Shown here: positions 45,549 to 54,589 of the stretch, piece after piece
How positions within the stretch are numbered: position 1 is the first letter of the stretch
How the letters are laid out: every line of letters begins with the position of its first letter
From: Flavivirga eckloniae
Lineage (GTDB): Bacteria; Bacteroidota; Bacteroidia; Flavobacteriales; Flavobacteriaceae
DNA length: 64,000 nucleotides
NCBI RefSeq assembly: GCF_002886045.1
Contig: NZ_CP025791.1
Span: 2,061,001 to 2,125,000, forward strand
Direction of reading: 5' to 3'
The notes under the pieces: model-generated
The model's database searches: none
What the model was told of the DNA's origin: nothing
The model's input: the letters and a program-made list of their open reading frames with translations, nothing else
Translations under genes and position numbers: made by a program

Positions 45549-46190
45549 ATGAAGTTTTGTAATGAAAAAACAATTCTAACAATCTTTATCTCATTATTCT
45601 TAATAGGGTGTTCTGGTACTAAAAGGATTAAAGAATATACTTTTTCTTCTAACGAAATTAATCTTATTAATAGTGCAGATAGTTTAACCCCCATGCGGGT
45701 CTTTAAAATAACCAACAAAAAAGATTCTCTTTTACTAAGAACAAAAAGCGGTTACATAAAACCCAATCCAAATAACAAAACATTACAGACTTTTATAAAA
45801 AGATTATATGTTACAGTTAGAGACAGCATGTCTATGGGTGTTGGCATTGCAGCACCACAAGTAGGCATATTAAAAAGAATTATTTGGGTGCAACGTTTTG
45901 ACAAAGAAGAATTTCCTTTTGAAGTGTATCTAAATCCGGAGATTATTAAATCTTCAGAAGAAAAACAAACCGTTAAAGAAGGCTGTTTGTCTATTCCTGA
46001 TCGAACAGAAACATTAAATAGCAGGTCACGATCTATAACTATTGAATACGACACTATGGATGGAAAACATAAAACCGAAACTGTTAAGGATTTCTCTTCG
46101 GTTATTTTTCAGCATGAAATAGATCACTTAAATGGTATTCTGTTTCTGGACCATTTACAAAAAGAATTTGTTGATAGTAAAAAAGACTAA
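45549..46190 (+). CDS. def: Peptide deformylase with lipoprotein signal
   Basis: Peptide deformylase removes the formyl group from nascent chains and is normally cytosolic. This 213-residue version (ATG at 45549, just after the rodA stop) starts KTILTIFISLFLIGCSG with Cys21 as a fitting lipobox. The enzyme motifs are complete: GVGIAAPQ (97-104), EGCLS (144-148, metal Cys146) and HEIDH (189-193). It therefore looks like an active enzyme anchored outside the cytoplasm. An alternative ATG at 45534 only adds five residues before the hydrophobic segment. Its link to the rod operon is through position only. Confidence 0.88.
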   Translation: MKFCNEKTILTIFISLFLIGCSGTKRIKEYTFSSNEINLINSADSLTPMRVFKITNKKDSLLLRTKSGYIKPNPNNKTLQTFIKRLYVTVRDSMSMGVGIAAPQVGILKRIIWVQRFDKEEFPFEVYLNPEIIKSSEEKQTVKEGCLSIPDRTETLNSRSRSITIEYDTMDGKHKTETVKDFSSVIFQHEIDHLNGILFLDHLQKEFVDSKKD

Positions 46191-46293
46191 TAATTATTTT
46201 TTATAACCAAGTCTAGACAATATACCTTATAATTGTACATCCCTAATAACTATTATTACGTATATAACATATATCAAAAAAAATTACCTACTT

Positions 46294-47127
46294 ATGAGAA
46301 CTTTATTGAATACACTAGTAATATTATCAATTTTATTTTCAAGTTGCAGCAGTGACGATACGCCTCAAGAAAACCGAAGCGATTTAGAATCTTTACCAAA
46401 AGACTCAGGCGGCACACATAAAGCGCTCACTATTGGTGAATCCAATAAGTCTAATTTCGGGCATTATATTTATACTCCAAGCGGTCATGATAGTAACTCC
46501 CATGATTTCCCTTTACTTGTTTTCCTTCATGGTTCTGGTGAACGTGGTGATAGTGAAACAAATCCAGATATCTTAAAAAAGGTAGTAGTTAATGGCCCTC
46601 CTAAGCTTATAGAAAAAAACGAATGGTCTCCTAAATACCCAATGATTGTTGCCTCTCCTCAATTACCTTCTGGAAATTGGAATCCTGATGCTATTCATAA
46701 TTTTATAACCTATTTAATAGAGAATTATAATGTTAACACGAAACGTATTTATCTTACTGGCTTAAGTCTTGGCGCTTTTGGATGTTTCAACTACGTTTCT
46801 AAATATGGACCAGATGCCTATGCTGCAGCTATTGTTCCGATTGCTGGAGGCGGAAACAAAAATTCCGGAGATAAATTCACTACCATTCCTGTTTGGGCTT
46901 TTCATGGAGATAATGATAATGTGGTTTCTCATATTAAATCTGTAGATATGGTAGATGCTATTAATAAAGAAAAACCCAACACACCTGCAAAACTAACCAT
47001 TTACCCGAATGTTGGACACAATTCTTGGTCCCGAACCTATAATGCTAGTGGCATGGGAGATGAAAGTAATGAATATGATGCTTTTGATTTAAATATCTAT
47101 GATTGGATGTTTTTATTTGAAAAATAA
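46294..47127 (+). CDS. Lipid-anchored alpha/beta hydrolase (esterase-like)
   Basis: The 277-residue protein has a lipoprotein signal (NTLVILSILFSSC, Cys18) and acidic SSDDT spacer. The hydrolase core shows an HGSGERGDSE oxyanion loop, the nucleophile elbow GLSLG (in LTGLSLGAFG), an acid in HGDNDNV and a catalytic His in NVGHNSW. The layout resembles dienelactone hydrolase or polyhydroxybutyrate depolymerase-type esterases. Substrate unknown; the outer-surface location suggests polymer or ester breakdown. The gene stands alone, convergent with gldC. Confidence 0.87.
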   Translation: MRTLLNTLVILSILFSSCSSDDTPQENRSDLESLPKDSGGTHKALTIGESNKSNFGHYIYTPSGHDSNSHDFPLLVFLHGSGERGDSETNPDILKKVVVNGPPKLIEKNEWSPKYPMIVASPQLPSGNWNPDAIHNFITYLIENYNVNTKRIYLTGLSLGAFGCFNYVSKYGPDAYAAAIVPIAGGGNKNSGDKFTTIPVWAFHGDNDNVVSHIKSVDMVDAINKEKPNTPAKLTIYPNVGHNSWSRTYNASGMGDESNEYDAFDLNIYDWMFLFEK

Positions 47128-47151
47128 TCATCCTTCAATGTCTGGCAGGTT

Positions 47152-47487
47152 TTACTTGTTGATCTCTAGCTTTTCGGCAAAATAATCACAAAAATCCTTC
47201 ATAGTAGCCGTCATTTTTTCATCTTGAGTGGCTCTATTAAAAGTATTGCTCATAGCGACCAATGTTTGATGAAAAAACACCTTCATCTCATCTACCGGCA
47301 TATCTTTGGTCCATAGATCAATACGTAAGGTTTCTTGTGCCTTAGAGTCCCATACGGAAAGCATCATGGCTTTGGCTTCCTCATTAGTAATACCACCATC
47401 TTCTGCCGTCCAAAGTAATTTCTCTGGTACTCGGTTGGCATCAAGTTCTACATTTAATTCTATTTTAGAGGTTGTATTATCAGACAT
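47152..47487 (-). CDS. gldC: Gliding motility protein GldC
   Basis: GldC is a small cytosolic protein that enhances gliding and stabilises GldB. The 111-residue protein begins SKIELNVELDANRVPEKLLW and has the GGITNEEAKAMMLSVWD and LRIDLWTKDMPVDEMK segments of the family. Its ATG overlaps the gldB stop (TAATG), so the two are translationally coupled. Confidence 0.95.
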   Translation of the reverse strand: MSDNTTSKIELNVELDANRVPEKLLWTAEDGGITNEEAKAMMLSVWDSKAQETLRIDLWTKDMPVDEMKVFFHQTLVAMSNTFNRATQDEKMTATMKDFCDYFAEKLEINK

Positions 47488-48449
47488 TATTTTCGTGGTT
47501 TAAACTTTGAGTTATTAAAAATTTCTTCGGGGCTTGTTACAAGCATATCCTTTAGGCTTACTTCGTTTTGTTTCATATATGCTCTTACAATTTGCCATCC
47601 TATATATTGGCCTAAACGGCCTGGGGATTCACCATCAATACCTTCTAAATAAAATTTAGAAAACGGTGCAGGGTTTATAAATCTGCCCAGTAATTTAGTA
47701 TCTGTGCTAAACAACAATTCACGCTCAACAAAATAACGCCAGATATAACTTTCGTTAGTAATAGTCCAATCTAACTGTTCTTGCGAATACCCGATGCGCT
47801 CGGCATCTGTTTTAAAAGGCACCACAGCATCCTTAAAATAATGCTGCTTTCCAAAATATATCATTTCGTCCAACAGGGTTTTATTCTGGTTTTGAAATAT
47901 ATACTTTTTGGCATATTCCTCTGCCAAATCAACTGCAATTTGCTCCTTCCTTAAATGCTCACTTATATACCTTGGAATGCTGCCATAAAACTCATGCTCG
48001 CTACCCAAATACGAATCTAAGGCCAATAATACAATAGTATCTGTAACGATAACCCGGCTTCTATAATCCACATCGTTGGTAGCAGTTATAACCCTTGGTA
48101 GATTAAACTCTGGAAAATAATATTTTAAATGATTAAATAAGGACTCTATTTCTTCTTCGGTATCATCAAAGTTTTTAAACGTTTTTTCAACCTCGTTAAA
48201 CAAGTGTACCTGTAAAGTATCTTTTATTTTAGAAATCCAAAACGAGTCACTGTATTTTTTTGAAAACATAAAAGGATAGACTTCCTTTAGCTTAGGTAAT
48301 TCATCTGGAGTAGTTTTAGCCAGTAATAAATCAAACCGCTCTATTTTAATATCTGTGCCTATTTTGGCTATCTCAACCTCAAGCTTATTCTCATCTTTAC
48401 AGGAAATCGTAACCAATGATATTATTAAACACAATAATAAGTTCTTCAT
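47487..48449 (-). CDS. gldB: Gliding motility lipoprotein GldB
   Basis: GldB is an envelope lipoprotein needed for gliding. The frame is open from 48467, but MKNLLLCLIISLVTISC starting at 48449 is the lipoprotein signal, giving 320 residues with Cys17 as anchor. The body has KIERFDLLLAKTTPDELPKL, a central FGKQHYFKDAV and the closing PGRLGQYIGWQIVRAYMK typical of GldB. gldC follows with an overlapping start. A TACCTTTG -7 box lies at 48507-48514 on the complementary strand. Confidence 0.95.
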   Translation of the reverse strand: MKNLLLCLIISLVTISCKDENKLEVEIAKIGTDIKIERFDLLLAKTTPDELPKLKEVYPFMFSKKYSDSFWISKIKDTLQVHLFNEVEKTFKNFDDTEEEIESLFNHLKYYFPEFNLPRVITATNDVDYRSRVIVTDTIVLLALDSYLGSEHEFYGSIPRYISEHLRKEQIAVDLAEEYAKKYIFQNQNKTLLDEMIYFGKQHYFKDAVVPFKTDAERIGYSQEQLDWTITNESYIWRYFVERELLFSTDTKLLGRFINPAPFSKFYLEGIDGESPGRLGQYIGWQIVRAYMKQNEVSLKDMLVTSPEEIFNNSKFKPRK

Positions 48450-48493
48450 ATAAAACTTACACGACATAAATTTTTATTAATTAGGTGTTTCGT

Positions 48494-48514
48494 TTATTTT
48501 TGTTTGCAAAGGTA
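48494..48514. promoter_or_regulatory. Back-to-back -7 boxes of gldB and nadE
   Basis: On the plus strand TATTTTTG (48495-48502) suits nadE. On the minus strand TACCTTTG (48514-48507) suits gldB. Both are perfect TAnnTTTG boxes with 4 bp between them in a 95-bp divergent gap. The -33 TTG is not clear for either. Confidence 0.5.
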
Positions 48515-48544
48515 CTATATTCTTAAGATTTAAATTTATTTAAT

Positions 48545-49333
48545 ATGCAAACAGAAAAAGTTGTAGACTATATCGTTAATTGGTTAAAAGATTATGCAAC
48601 AAACGCTGGTGTTAATGGTTTTGTAATTGGTATTTCCGGTGGTATAGATTCTGCCGTAACCTCTACCTTATGTGCAAAAACAGGCTTAAATGTACTCTGT
48701 ATAGAAATGCCTATTCACCAAGCAGAAAGTCATGTAACCAGAGCACAAGAACATATAGCGCAGCTAAAAGGTCGGTTTGATAACGTGAGTGATACCCGTA
48801 CCGATTTAACACCTGTTTTTGAAGAATTTAAAACCGAGGTCTTTTTTGACGGTGACCAAGCTACAATAGATATGGCCTTAGCGAATACCCGAGCACGGTT
48901 ACGTATGACTACTCTTTATTATTATGCAGGACTTTATAAATTATTAGTTGCAGGAACAGGCAACAAAGTAGAAGATTTTGGTGTTGGTTTTTACACAAAA
49001 TATGGAGATGGAGGTGTCGATTTAAGTCCAATTGCAGATTTATTGAAGTCTGAAGTTTACAAATTAGGAGAATTTTTACAAGTTCCAGAGTCAATTATGC
49101 AAGCCGATCCGAGTGATGGATTGTTTGGAGATGCCAGAAGTGACGAAGATCAGATAGGAGCATCGTATCCGGAGCTTGAATGGGCAATGAAAATGGACGC
49201 TGAGGGCAAAAACGCTAACAACTTCTCTGGTAGAGAGTTAGAGGTTTTTAAAATTTATAAACGCTTTAATAACGCCAATAAGCATAAGATGATTCCTATC
49301 CCTATTTGTGATATTCCTGACAATTTCCTGTAG
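48545..49333 (+). CDS. nadE: NAD+ synthase (ammonia-dependent type)
   Basis: NadE makes NAD from nicotinic acid adenine dinucleotide. The 262-residue protein has the PP-loop SGGIDS in VIGISGGIDSAVTS, the TNRARLRM-type helix (here ANTRARLRMTTLYY), and AGTGNKVEDFGVGFYTKYGDGGVDLSPIADL (in parts). It lacks the N-terminal glutaminase domain, so it belongs to the short, ammonia-using class. It is divergent from gldB. Confidence 0.97.
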   Translation: MQTEKVVDYIVNWLKDYATNAGVNGFVIGISGGIDSAVTSTLCAKTGLNVLCIEMPIHQAESHVTRAQEHIAQLKGRFDNVSDTRTDLTPVFEEFKTEVFFDGDQATIDMALANTRARLRMTTLYYYAGLYKLLVAGTGNKVEDFGVGFYTKYGDGGVDLSPIADLLKSEVYKLGEFLQVPESIMQADPSDGLFGDARSDEDQIGASYPELEWAMKMDAEGKNANNFSGRELEVFKIYKRFNNANKHKMIPIPICDIPDNFL

Positions 49334-49427
49334 ATTTTGTAGGTTAATCAAAAAATCACTACATTTACGGCAAGCTTACTCTCTCAATTATAATACAATT
49401 CTAACTAAATATTATAAAAGCTTTATT

Positions 49428-50060
49428 ATGATAAAATTATTAATAGCGGACAACCACCCGATCACAAGGAAAGGGCTTGAAGTACTTTTCTCAGCTTCAT
49501 CAAACATTAAAATTGTAGGAAGCGTAGACGATGGAGATGCCATTTTGGAATTCATCAAAAAAAATCCAGTAGACATTATTTTAACAGAAACAGATTTCCC
49601 TAATTTAAATGGGTTAACTGTTTTACGTTATTTAAAACATGACTACCCGGACATTAAAACTATTATCTTTAGTAGTCAACCAGAAGAAGTTTATGCCATA
49701 AACGCCATTAAAGCCGGCGCGTCTGGATACTTAAACAAATCTGTTAATGTAATTAACATTAACGAGGCTATTTTAAAAGTGCACGATGGAGGGATTCATT
49801 TGAGTAATGAACTTACTCAGCAATTAGCATTTGGTAATAGAGTTAATAAAAGCGGAACTTTCTACAAAAAACTTTCAACCAGAGAGGCAGAAGTCTTAAA
49901 ACTTCTAACTGTTGGTAGAAAAAACAAAGAAATCTCTAAAGAGCTTGATATTAACGAAAAAACCGTTAGTACTTACAAAGCGCGATTAATGCGTAAGTTA
50001 AAAGTAACTAACTTAGTTGACCTGGTTAATCAAGCCAAGCTTAGCGAACAATTATTATAG
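49428..50060 (+). CDS. LuxR/NarL-type regulator with degenerate receiver
   Basis: The frame extends up to 49308 but overlaps nadE; the ATG at 49428 starts the receiver (MIKLLIADNHPITRKGLE), giving 210 residues. The receiver occupies 1-120 and a LuxR helix-turn-helix 145-205 (LSTREAEVLKLLTVGRKNKE, NEKTVSTYKARLMRKLKV). At the phospho-acceptor site the sequence is LTETDFPNLNG, so residue 54 is Glu instead of Asp, and the acidic pair is DN rather than DD. Lys102-type GYLNKS is kept. It probably works without phosphorylation. It overlaps the dnaG end by 6 bp, convergently. Confidence 0.88.
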   Translation: MIKLLIADNHPITRKGLEVLFSASSNIKIVGSVDDGDAILEFIKKNPVDIILTETDFPNLNGLTVLRYLKHDYPDIKTIIFSSQPEEVYAINAIKAGASGYLNKSVNVININEAILKVHDGGIHLSNELTQQLAFGNRVNKSGTFYKKLSTREAEVLKLLTVGRKNKEISKELDINEKTVSTYKARLMRKLKVTNLVDLVNQAKLSEQLL

Positions 50061-52016
50061 TACACGATTTAATTTTCTGGAGAGTAGCATTTTTAAGCCA
50101 GAATAGTCTTTGACTTCCTCAAGAACATTTTTATTAACATCGTTTTTACTTTGTAATGTTTCTTGTTGAAATTCTTTTACTTTTTGGTCTATTAAAAAAC
50201 ATCGTAGACTTAAAATAGTTTCACTAACTAATTGAGCAACACTATGTATTTTTTCTTTTGGAAAAATATTCATGCGTTTCCAATCATCTAAGGCATAACG
50301 TTCATCTTCCATTAAAATGGTTGTGATTTCGTTAGACATTTGATTGTCGACCGTGTTTATAAACGATTTAAGTTCAAAATCAGGATTCTGATTTAATGTA
50401 TCTATAATAGTATAGTACAGTGTCTTAAATTGTTCATTAGAAAATTCCATTTCATCATCCTGAAGGTCTAGAAATATTTTTTCGAAGACCTTCGCTTGAT
50501 GGATGACTGGCTCCAAAACCAACTCACCCTTATCATTTTCCTTCAACACTAAATCTTCAAAGTCCTCAACTTTGTTTCCATAAAGCAATAAAAGTTCAAT
50601 AATTTTTCGTTCTAAAATATACTGTACATCAACTTTTTCAACTTGTTGTTGCTGATGTTTAATAACCTCAAACGCTTTATGGTCTTTTTTAAATTGTTTA
50701 TTTTCTTCCTGGAATTCCTTTTTATTAATTTGAGCCAGTGTACTAAATAAAACGTCCTCGCTTATATCCATAATTCTGGCACATTCCTGAATATAGATTT
50801 CTTTCTTAATGCGATCTGGAATTTTAGAAATACTGTTTACTATATCCCTAACAGTATCAGCCTTTTTTATAGGATCGTTTTTAGTTTCTTCAAATAAAAT
50901 AGACGCTTTAAATTGAATAAAATCTTTAGCATTTTCATTTAAATACGATGTAAGCTCTTCAAGTGTGTTTTGTTTAGCAAAACTATCTGGATCTTCGCCC
51001 TCTGGAAACGTACAAACCTTCACATTCATACCTTGTTCTAAAATAAGATCAATTCCACGTAATGAAGCTCGCATACCAGCAGCATCGCCGTCAAAAAGCA
51101 CCGTAATGTTTTTTGTCAATCGGTTTATAAGTCTAATTTGCTCAGATGTCAAGGCTGTTCCAGATGAAGACACAACATTTTTTACACCCGTTTGGTGAAA
51201 TTGGATTACATCTGTATATCCCTCTACCAAATAGCAATTATCCTCTTTAGCAATGCCTTGTTTAGCATGATATATCCCATACAACACATTACTTTTATGG
51301 TAAATATCACTCTCTGGTGAGTTTAGATATTTAGCGGCTTTTTTATCATTGGTTAATATACGCCCACCAAACCCTAAAACACGGCCGCTCATACTTTTAA
51401 TAGGAAACATGACACGTCCTTTAAACCTATCGAAACGTTTCTCTTCTTTTACAATAGTGAGCCCCGTTTTTTGCAGGTAGTCTATGTTATAACCTTGTTT
51501 TAAAGCTTCGTCTGTAAAGGCTTGCCACTCATCAAGCGAATAGCCCAAATCAAATTTCTCAATAGTTTCCAGGGTAAATCCACGTTCTTTAAAATAACTT
51601 AATCCTATCGATTTTCCCTGATCGGTTTTATGTAGTATTTTTTGAAAATAAGTATTTGCAAACTCACTCACTAAGTACAAGCTCTCACGTTCGTTTGCTT
51701 GTTCCTTTTGTTCGTTAGATTGTTCGGTTTCCTCAATTTCAATATTATATTTTTTTGCAAGGTATTTTATAGCTTCCGGATAGGTAAAATGCTCGTGCTC
51801 CATTAAAAAAGATACTGCCGTCCCTCCTTTTCCTGTAGAAAAGTCTTTCCAGATTTGTTTTACGGGAGACACCATAAAACTTGGCGAACGCTCATCGCTA
51901 AAAGGACTTAACCCTTTAAAATTACTCCCTGCTTTTTTAAGATTTACAAAATCGCCTATAACCTCCTCTACTCGAGTGGCTTCAAATACTTGGTCTATAG
52001 TTGTTGGTGATATCAA
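50055..52016 (-). CDS. dnaG: DNA primase DnaG, zinc ligands lost
   Basis: DnaG makes RNA primers for replication. The 653-residue protein has the usual three parts: an N-terminal zinc-ribbon-type region (1-100), the RNA polymerase/Toprim core (LVEGYTDVIQFHQTGVKNVV, SSGTALTSEQ, LFDGDAAGMRAS) and a C-terminal helicase-binding region. In the first part, the fold context LSPFSDERSPSFMVS and KQIWKDFSTGKGG is clear, but the four zinc ligands are replaced by Ser37, Ser40, Asp58 and Thr61. It is the only primase gene in the window, convergent with the LuxR gene. Confidence 0.96.
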   Translation of the reverse strand: MISPTTIDQVFEATRVEEVIGDFVNLKKAGSNFKGLSPFSDERSPSFMVSPVKQIWKDFSTGKGGTAVSFLMEHEHFTYPEAIKYLAKKYNIEIEETEQSNEQKEQANERESLYLVSEFANTYFQKILHKTDQGKSIGLSYFKERGFTLETIEKFDLGYSLDEWQAFTDEALKQGYNIDYLQKTGLTIVKEEKRFDRFKGRVMFPIKSMSGRVLGFGGRILTNDKKAAKYLNSPESDIYHKSNVLYGIYHAKQGIAKEDNCYLVEGYTDVIQFHQTGVKNVVSSSGTALTSEQIRLINRLTKNITVLFDGDAAGMRASLRGIDLILEQGMNVKVCTFPEGEDPDSFAKQNTLEELTSYLNENAKDFIQFKASILFEETKNDPIKKADTVRDIVNSISKIPDRIKKEIYIQECARIMDISEDVLFSTLAQINKKEFQEENKQFKKDHKAFEVIKHQQQQVEKVDVQYILERKIIELLLLYGNKVEDFEDLVLKENDKGELVLEPVIHQAKVFEKIFLDLQDDEMEFSNEQFKTLYYTIIDTLNQNPDFELKSFINTVDNQMSNEITTILMEDERYALDDWKRMNIFPKEKIHSVAQLVSETILSLRCFLIDQKVKEFQQETLQSKNDVNKNVLEEVKDYSGLKMLLSRKLNRVL

Positions 52017-52257
52017 ACTATTTAGTTATCCCTGCAAAAGCAAGTTTTTTTTTTTTAATTAAAGCTAACATAAAAACAGATTTCCGCGGATGCAGAAATA
52101 GTCTTGTAAAAGTAATACAAACTATTGATATTAGAAACCTAAGATTTTTAGAATTTAATTCGACAAAATGTAAGAAATTCCAAAATATAGTGTAAATCAT
52201 TTTAGTTTAACAATAACGATTTTGAACTATAACAATCTGTAATTATTTAACGAACCT

Positions 52258-53223
52258 TTATAGGCTCTCTATGTTAACCTTCCAATTATTAACCGCATGT
52301 AAATAGGCACTTGGCTCTGAATAGCCGAGAATAAGTGATATATCTTTCGTTTTTAAAAATTTTCCTTTTACTAAATAATTAGAAAGCTCATTTTTAATAC
52401 TATTTACAATTTTTCTAAAGGACGTGCCTTCTTGTGCCAGTTTCCTTTGTATGGTTCTGTTACTCAACGGGAATTGCTTGGCAACCTGTTCAAAATTGGG
52501 TAGTTCGGGACAGCACATATTCAATACCATATTTTTTACCTGTAATGAAAATAACCCATCATTCGTTTTGTCATCCAGCATCATTAAAAACTTTGGCAGC
52601 AGATATTCTATTTCCTTAACACGCCGAGAATTTATTTCGGTTTTTAAAACCTCACTTTTTAAAACAAGCGTATAGGCATTCCCCTTTTCCACTTCAACAC
52701 CCAAAAACTCATTATATTCATCGAGTTCACTATAAGGTAATTTAAGTTCTGGATACATATCGTTTTTAAGCATTAGTTTTAATTCCCTGTAAACAATAGC
52801 TATAACAGAATCTAATAAGTGCCTCTTTAAATCTTTATCTTGTATTTTACAGTTAAGTTGCAAAAGACACACGTCGCGTTCCTTCTTTACAGAAACATTA
52901 ACCAAAGGAAACGATGAAGCAAGATAATTTTGAAGAATAAATATGGCTTGTTCCATACTAGATGCATTCAAAGAAATCTCCAGTATTAAACCTAATGCTT
53001 TAAGATTTAAAAAGCACCCATAATGTAATCCGAAATAGTTATTTTTTGTTTTGGCAATTATTACTTCTAATACTTTTAAATATTTGTTGACTTCTATATA
53101 AGCATCAGGATCGTAAAAATCGATATGTTCTTCATCTAATAGTCTTTTTAGCTGTGAATCTGAAACGCCTTGATAAGCACCATAATTAATCAAGTTTGCA
53201 ATGTGGGGGACAGAAATTTTCAT
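52258..53223 (-). CDS. AraC-family transcriptional regulator
   Basis: The frame is open from 53250; the ATG at 53223 (MKISVPHIANLINYGAY) gives 321 residues. The N-terminal 190 residues look like the AraC-type regulator with arabinose-binding-like domain of the OruR/ArgR group (ALGLILEISLNASSMEQAIFILQNYL). A C-terminal AraC helix-turn-helix follows (FPLSNRTIQRKLAQEGTSFRKI, then KTKDISLILGYSEPSAYLHAV). It is divergent from the membrane/SRPBCC gene and may control it. Confidence 0.88.
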   Translation of the reverse strand: MKISVPHIANLINYGAYQGVSDSQLKRLLDEEHIDFYDPDAYIEVNKYLKVLEVIIAKTKNNYFGLHYGCFLNLKALGLILEISLNASSMEQAIFILQNYLASSFPLVNVSVKKERDVCLLQLNCKIQDKDLKRHLLDSVIAIVYRELKLMLKNDMYPELKLPYSELDEYNEFLGVEVEKGNAYTLVLKSEVLKTEINSRRVKEIEYLLPKFLMMLDDKTNDGLFSLQVKNMVLNMCCPELPNFEQVAKQFPLSNRTIQRKLAQEGTSFRKIVNSIKNELSNYLVKGKFLKTKDISLILGYSEPSAYLHAVNNWKVNIESL

Positions 53224-53317
53224 GGTGCTAAAATACAAATATTGGCGCAAAATATCAACAAAATAAAACTTTCAGCCTTTATTTTTGATGTTATTAATAA
53301 TGATAAATAAAGAAACT

Positions 53318-54145
53318 ATGAATACATCAAAAAAAGCAACATTGTTCAATACCATTGCAACTTTTGCCTCCGGAATGGCTATACTCCTTTTTAACAAAAA
53401 GTTAATGAGCATTTTTGAAATTGAAAATAACACACCGTTTTTGGTAATTGGCTCTATAATCACTTTTTTTTCTCTAACGATGCTTATTGAAATAAAAAAA
53501 CAAAGATCACTGGCTATTTTATGGATTATAATTCAGGACATATTATTTGTAATAGCCAGTATTATTGTACTCATTGTAAGGCCCTTCGAAATTTCAAACA
53601 CGGGGTATTTGCTAATCGAATTGTTCTTAATTCCTATTATATTCTTCATTATATATCAATCTATTGGTTTGGCAAGAATGGATAGAAAACCAGGAACGAA
53701 AACCAAACTTATGGTATTTAAAAGAAAAGTTAAGGCTACGAAAAAAGATGCCTGGAATATCATCTCTGATATAGAAAACTATCATAAAGTAGCCTCCAAT
53801 ATTGATGGTGTAAAAATTATTTCTGGAGATGGAAAAGGCATGGTTCGTTCTTGTTCTCATGGTAAAGATAGTTGGTTTGAAACCTGTACTTTGTGGGAGG
53901 TTGAAAAAGAATATGCCTTTGTTGTAGATACAAAAGCACCAGATTACCCATATCCTTTTAAAAGCTTAATGGGAATTTGGAAAGTAGATTCAATAGAACA
54001 GAATATTACTGAAATCACCATGATATTTGAATTTGAATACACCAAAGGCTTCCAAAGCATTATATTACATCCGTTATTAAAAACAAAATTTACTAAAGTT
54101 TGTATAGAAATTATGGACAAGTGGCAGGCCGCATTAGAACAATAA
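53318..54145 (+). CDS. Membrane protein with C-terminal SRPBCC domain
   Basis: The open frame begins at a TTG at 53285, but a perfect -7 box TATTTTTG at 53280-53287 makes the ATG at 53318 the better start, giving 275 residues. Residues 1-125 contain about four hydrophobic helices (for example NTIATFASGMAILLF, ILWIIIQDILFVIASIIVLIV). Residues 140-270 read like a SRPBCC ligand-binding domain (WNIISDIENYHKVASNIDGV, ETCTLWEVEKEYAFVVD, FEFEYTKGFQSIILHPLL). The pairing of the two parts in one gene is less common; the ligand is unknown. Divergent from the AraC gene. Confidence 0.82.
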   Translation: MNTSKKATLFNTIATFASGMAILLFNKKLMSIFEIENNTPFLVIGSIITFFSLTMLIEIKKQRSLAILWIIIQDILFVIASIIVLIVRPFEISNTGYLLIELFLIPIIFFIIYQSIGLARMDRKPGTKTKLMVFKRKVKATKKDAWNIISDIENYHKVASNIDGVKIISGDGKGMVRSCSHGKDSWFETCTLWEVEKEYAFVVDTKAPDYPYPFKSLMGIWKVDSIEQNITEITMIFEFEYTKGFQSIILHPLLKTKFTKVCIEIMDKWQAALEQ

Positions 54146-54274
54146 AAAGGCTTAATAAGGATTGGTTTACAAATGGGAGCAGGGAGCGCTTTTTAATTAC
54201 TCCTTGAACTATAAGAAAGTAAATAAGTCAAAGAAACCTACATCACACTAATATAATATTAATTTGAAATACCT

Positions 54275-54282
54275 TACATTTG
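54275..54282 (+). promoter_or_regulatory. -7 box before the gene remnant
   Basis: TACATTTG, a perfect TAnnTTTG, lies 37 bp before the ATG at 54320. No -33 TTG at a proper distance. Confidence 0.4.
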
Positions 54283-54319
54283 AAATCGTTAATATTGTAT
54301 GATTTAATGATTAAGCCCC

Positions 54320-54424
54320 ATGATAAAACACCTACAGTTATTTTTAATCCTAGCTAATATTACTGTTTCTTACAGTAAAAGGAACGACTCAGCAATCGCT
54401 TTAAATGACCGAGATCCTATTTAA
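54320..54424 (+). pseudogene. Remnant of a small exported-protein gene
   Basis: ATG at 54320 starts a signal-peptide-like reading (IKHLQLFLILANITVSYS), then RNDSAIALNDRDP, and stops after 34 codons. Another frame directly afterwards (KVKEELITSDFF) also ends soon; further open stretches continue to about 54593. This looks like the 5' end of a gene broken by a frameshift and deletion, or a very short peptide gene. It lies in the 444-bp gap before the beta-helix gene; I see nothing else there. Confidence 0.4.
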
Positions 54425-54589
54425 AGTGAAAGAAGAACTTATCACATCAGACTTTTTTATCTGACAAAACTTCTACAACCCTCGACAATTTTTTAAAAAA
54501 GAATGTATCATGCCTTTGGTTCATAGTTTATCCCAAAAGCAAAAACCAATTATATTAAAAACAATTAAGCGACAAAAATCTACCAAAAA

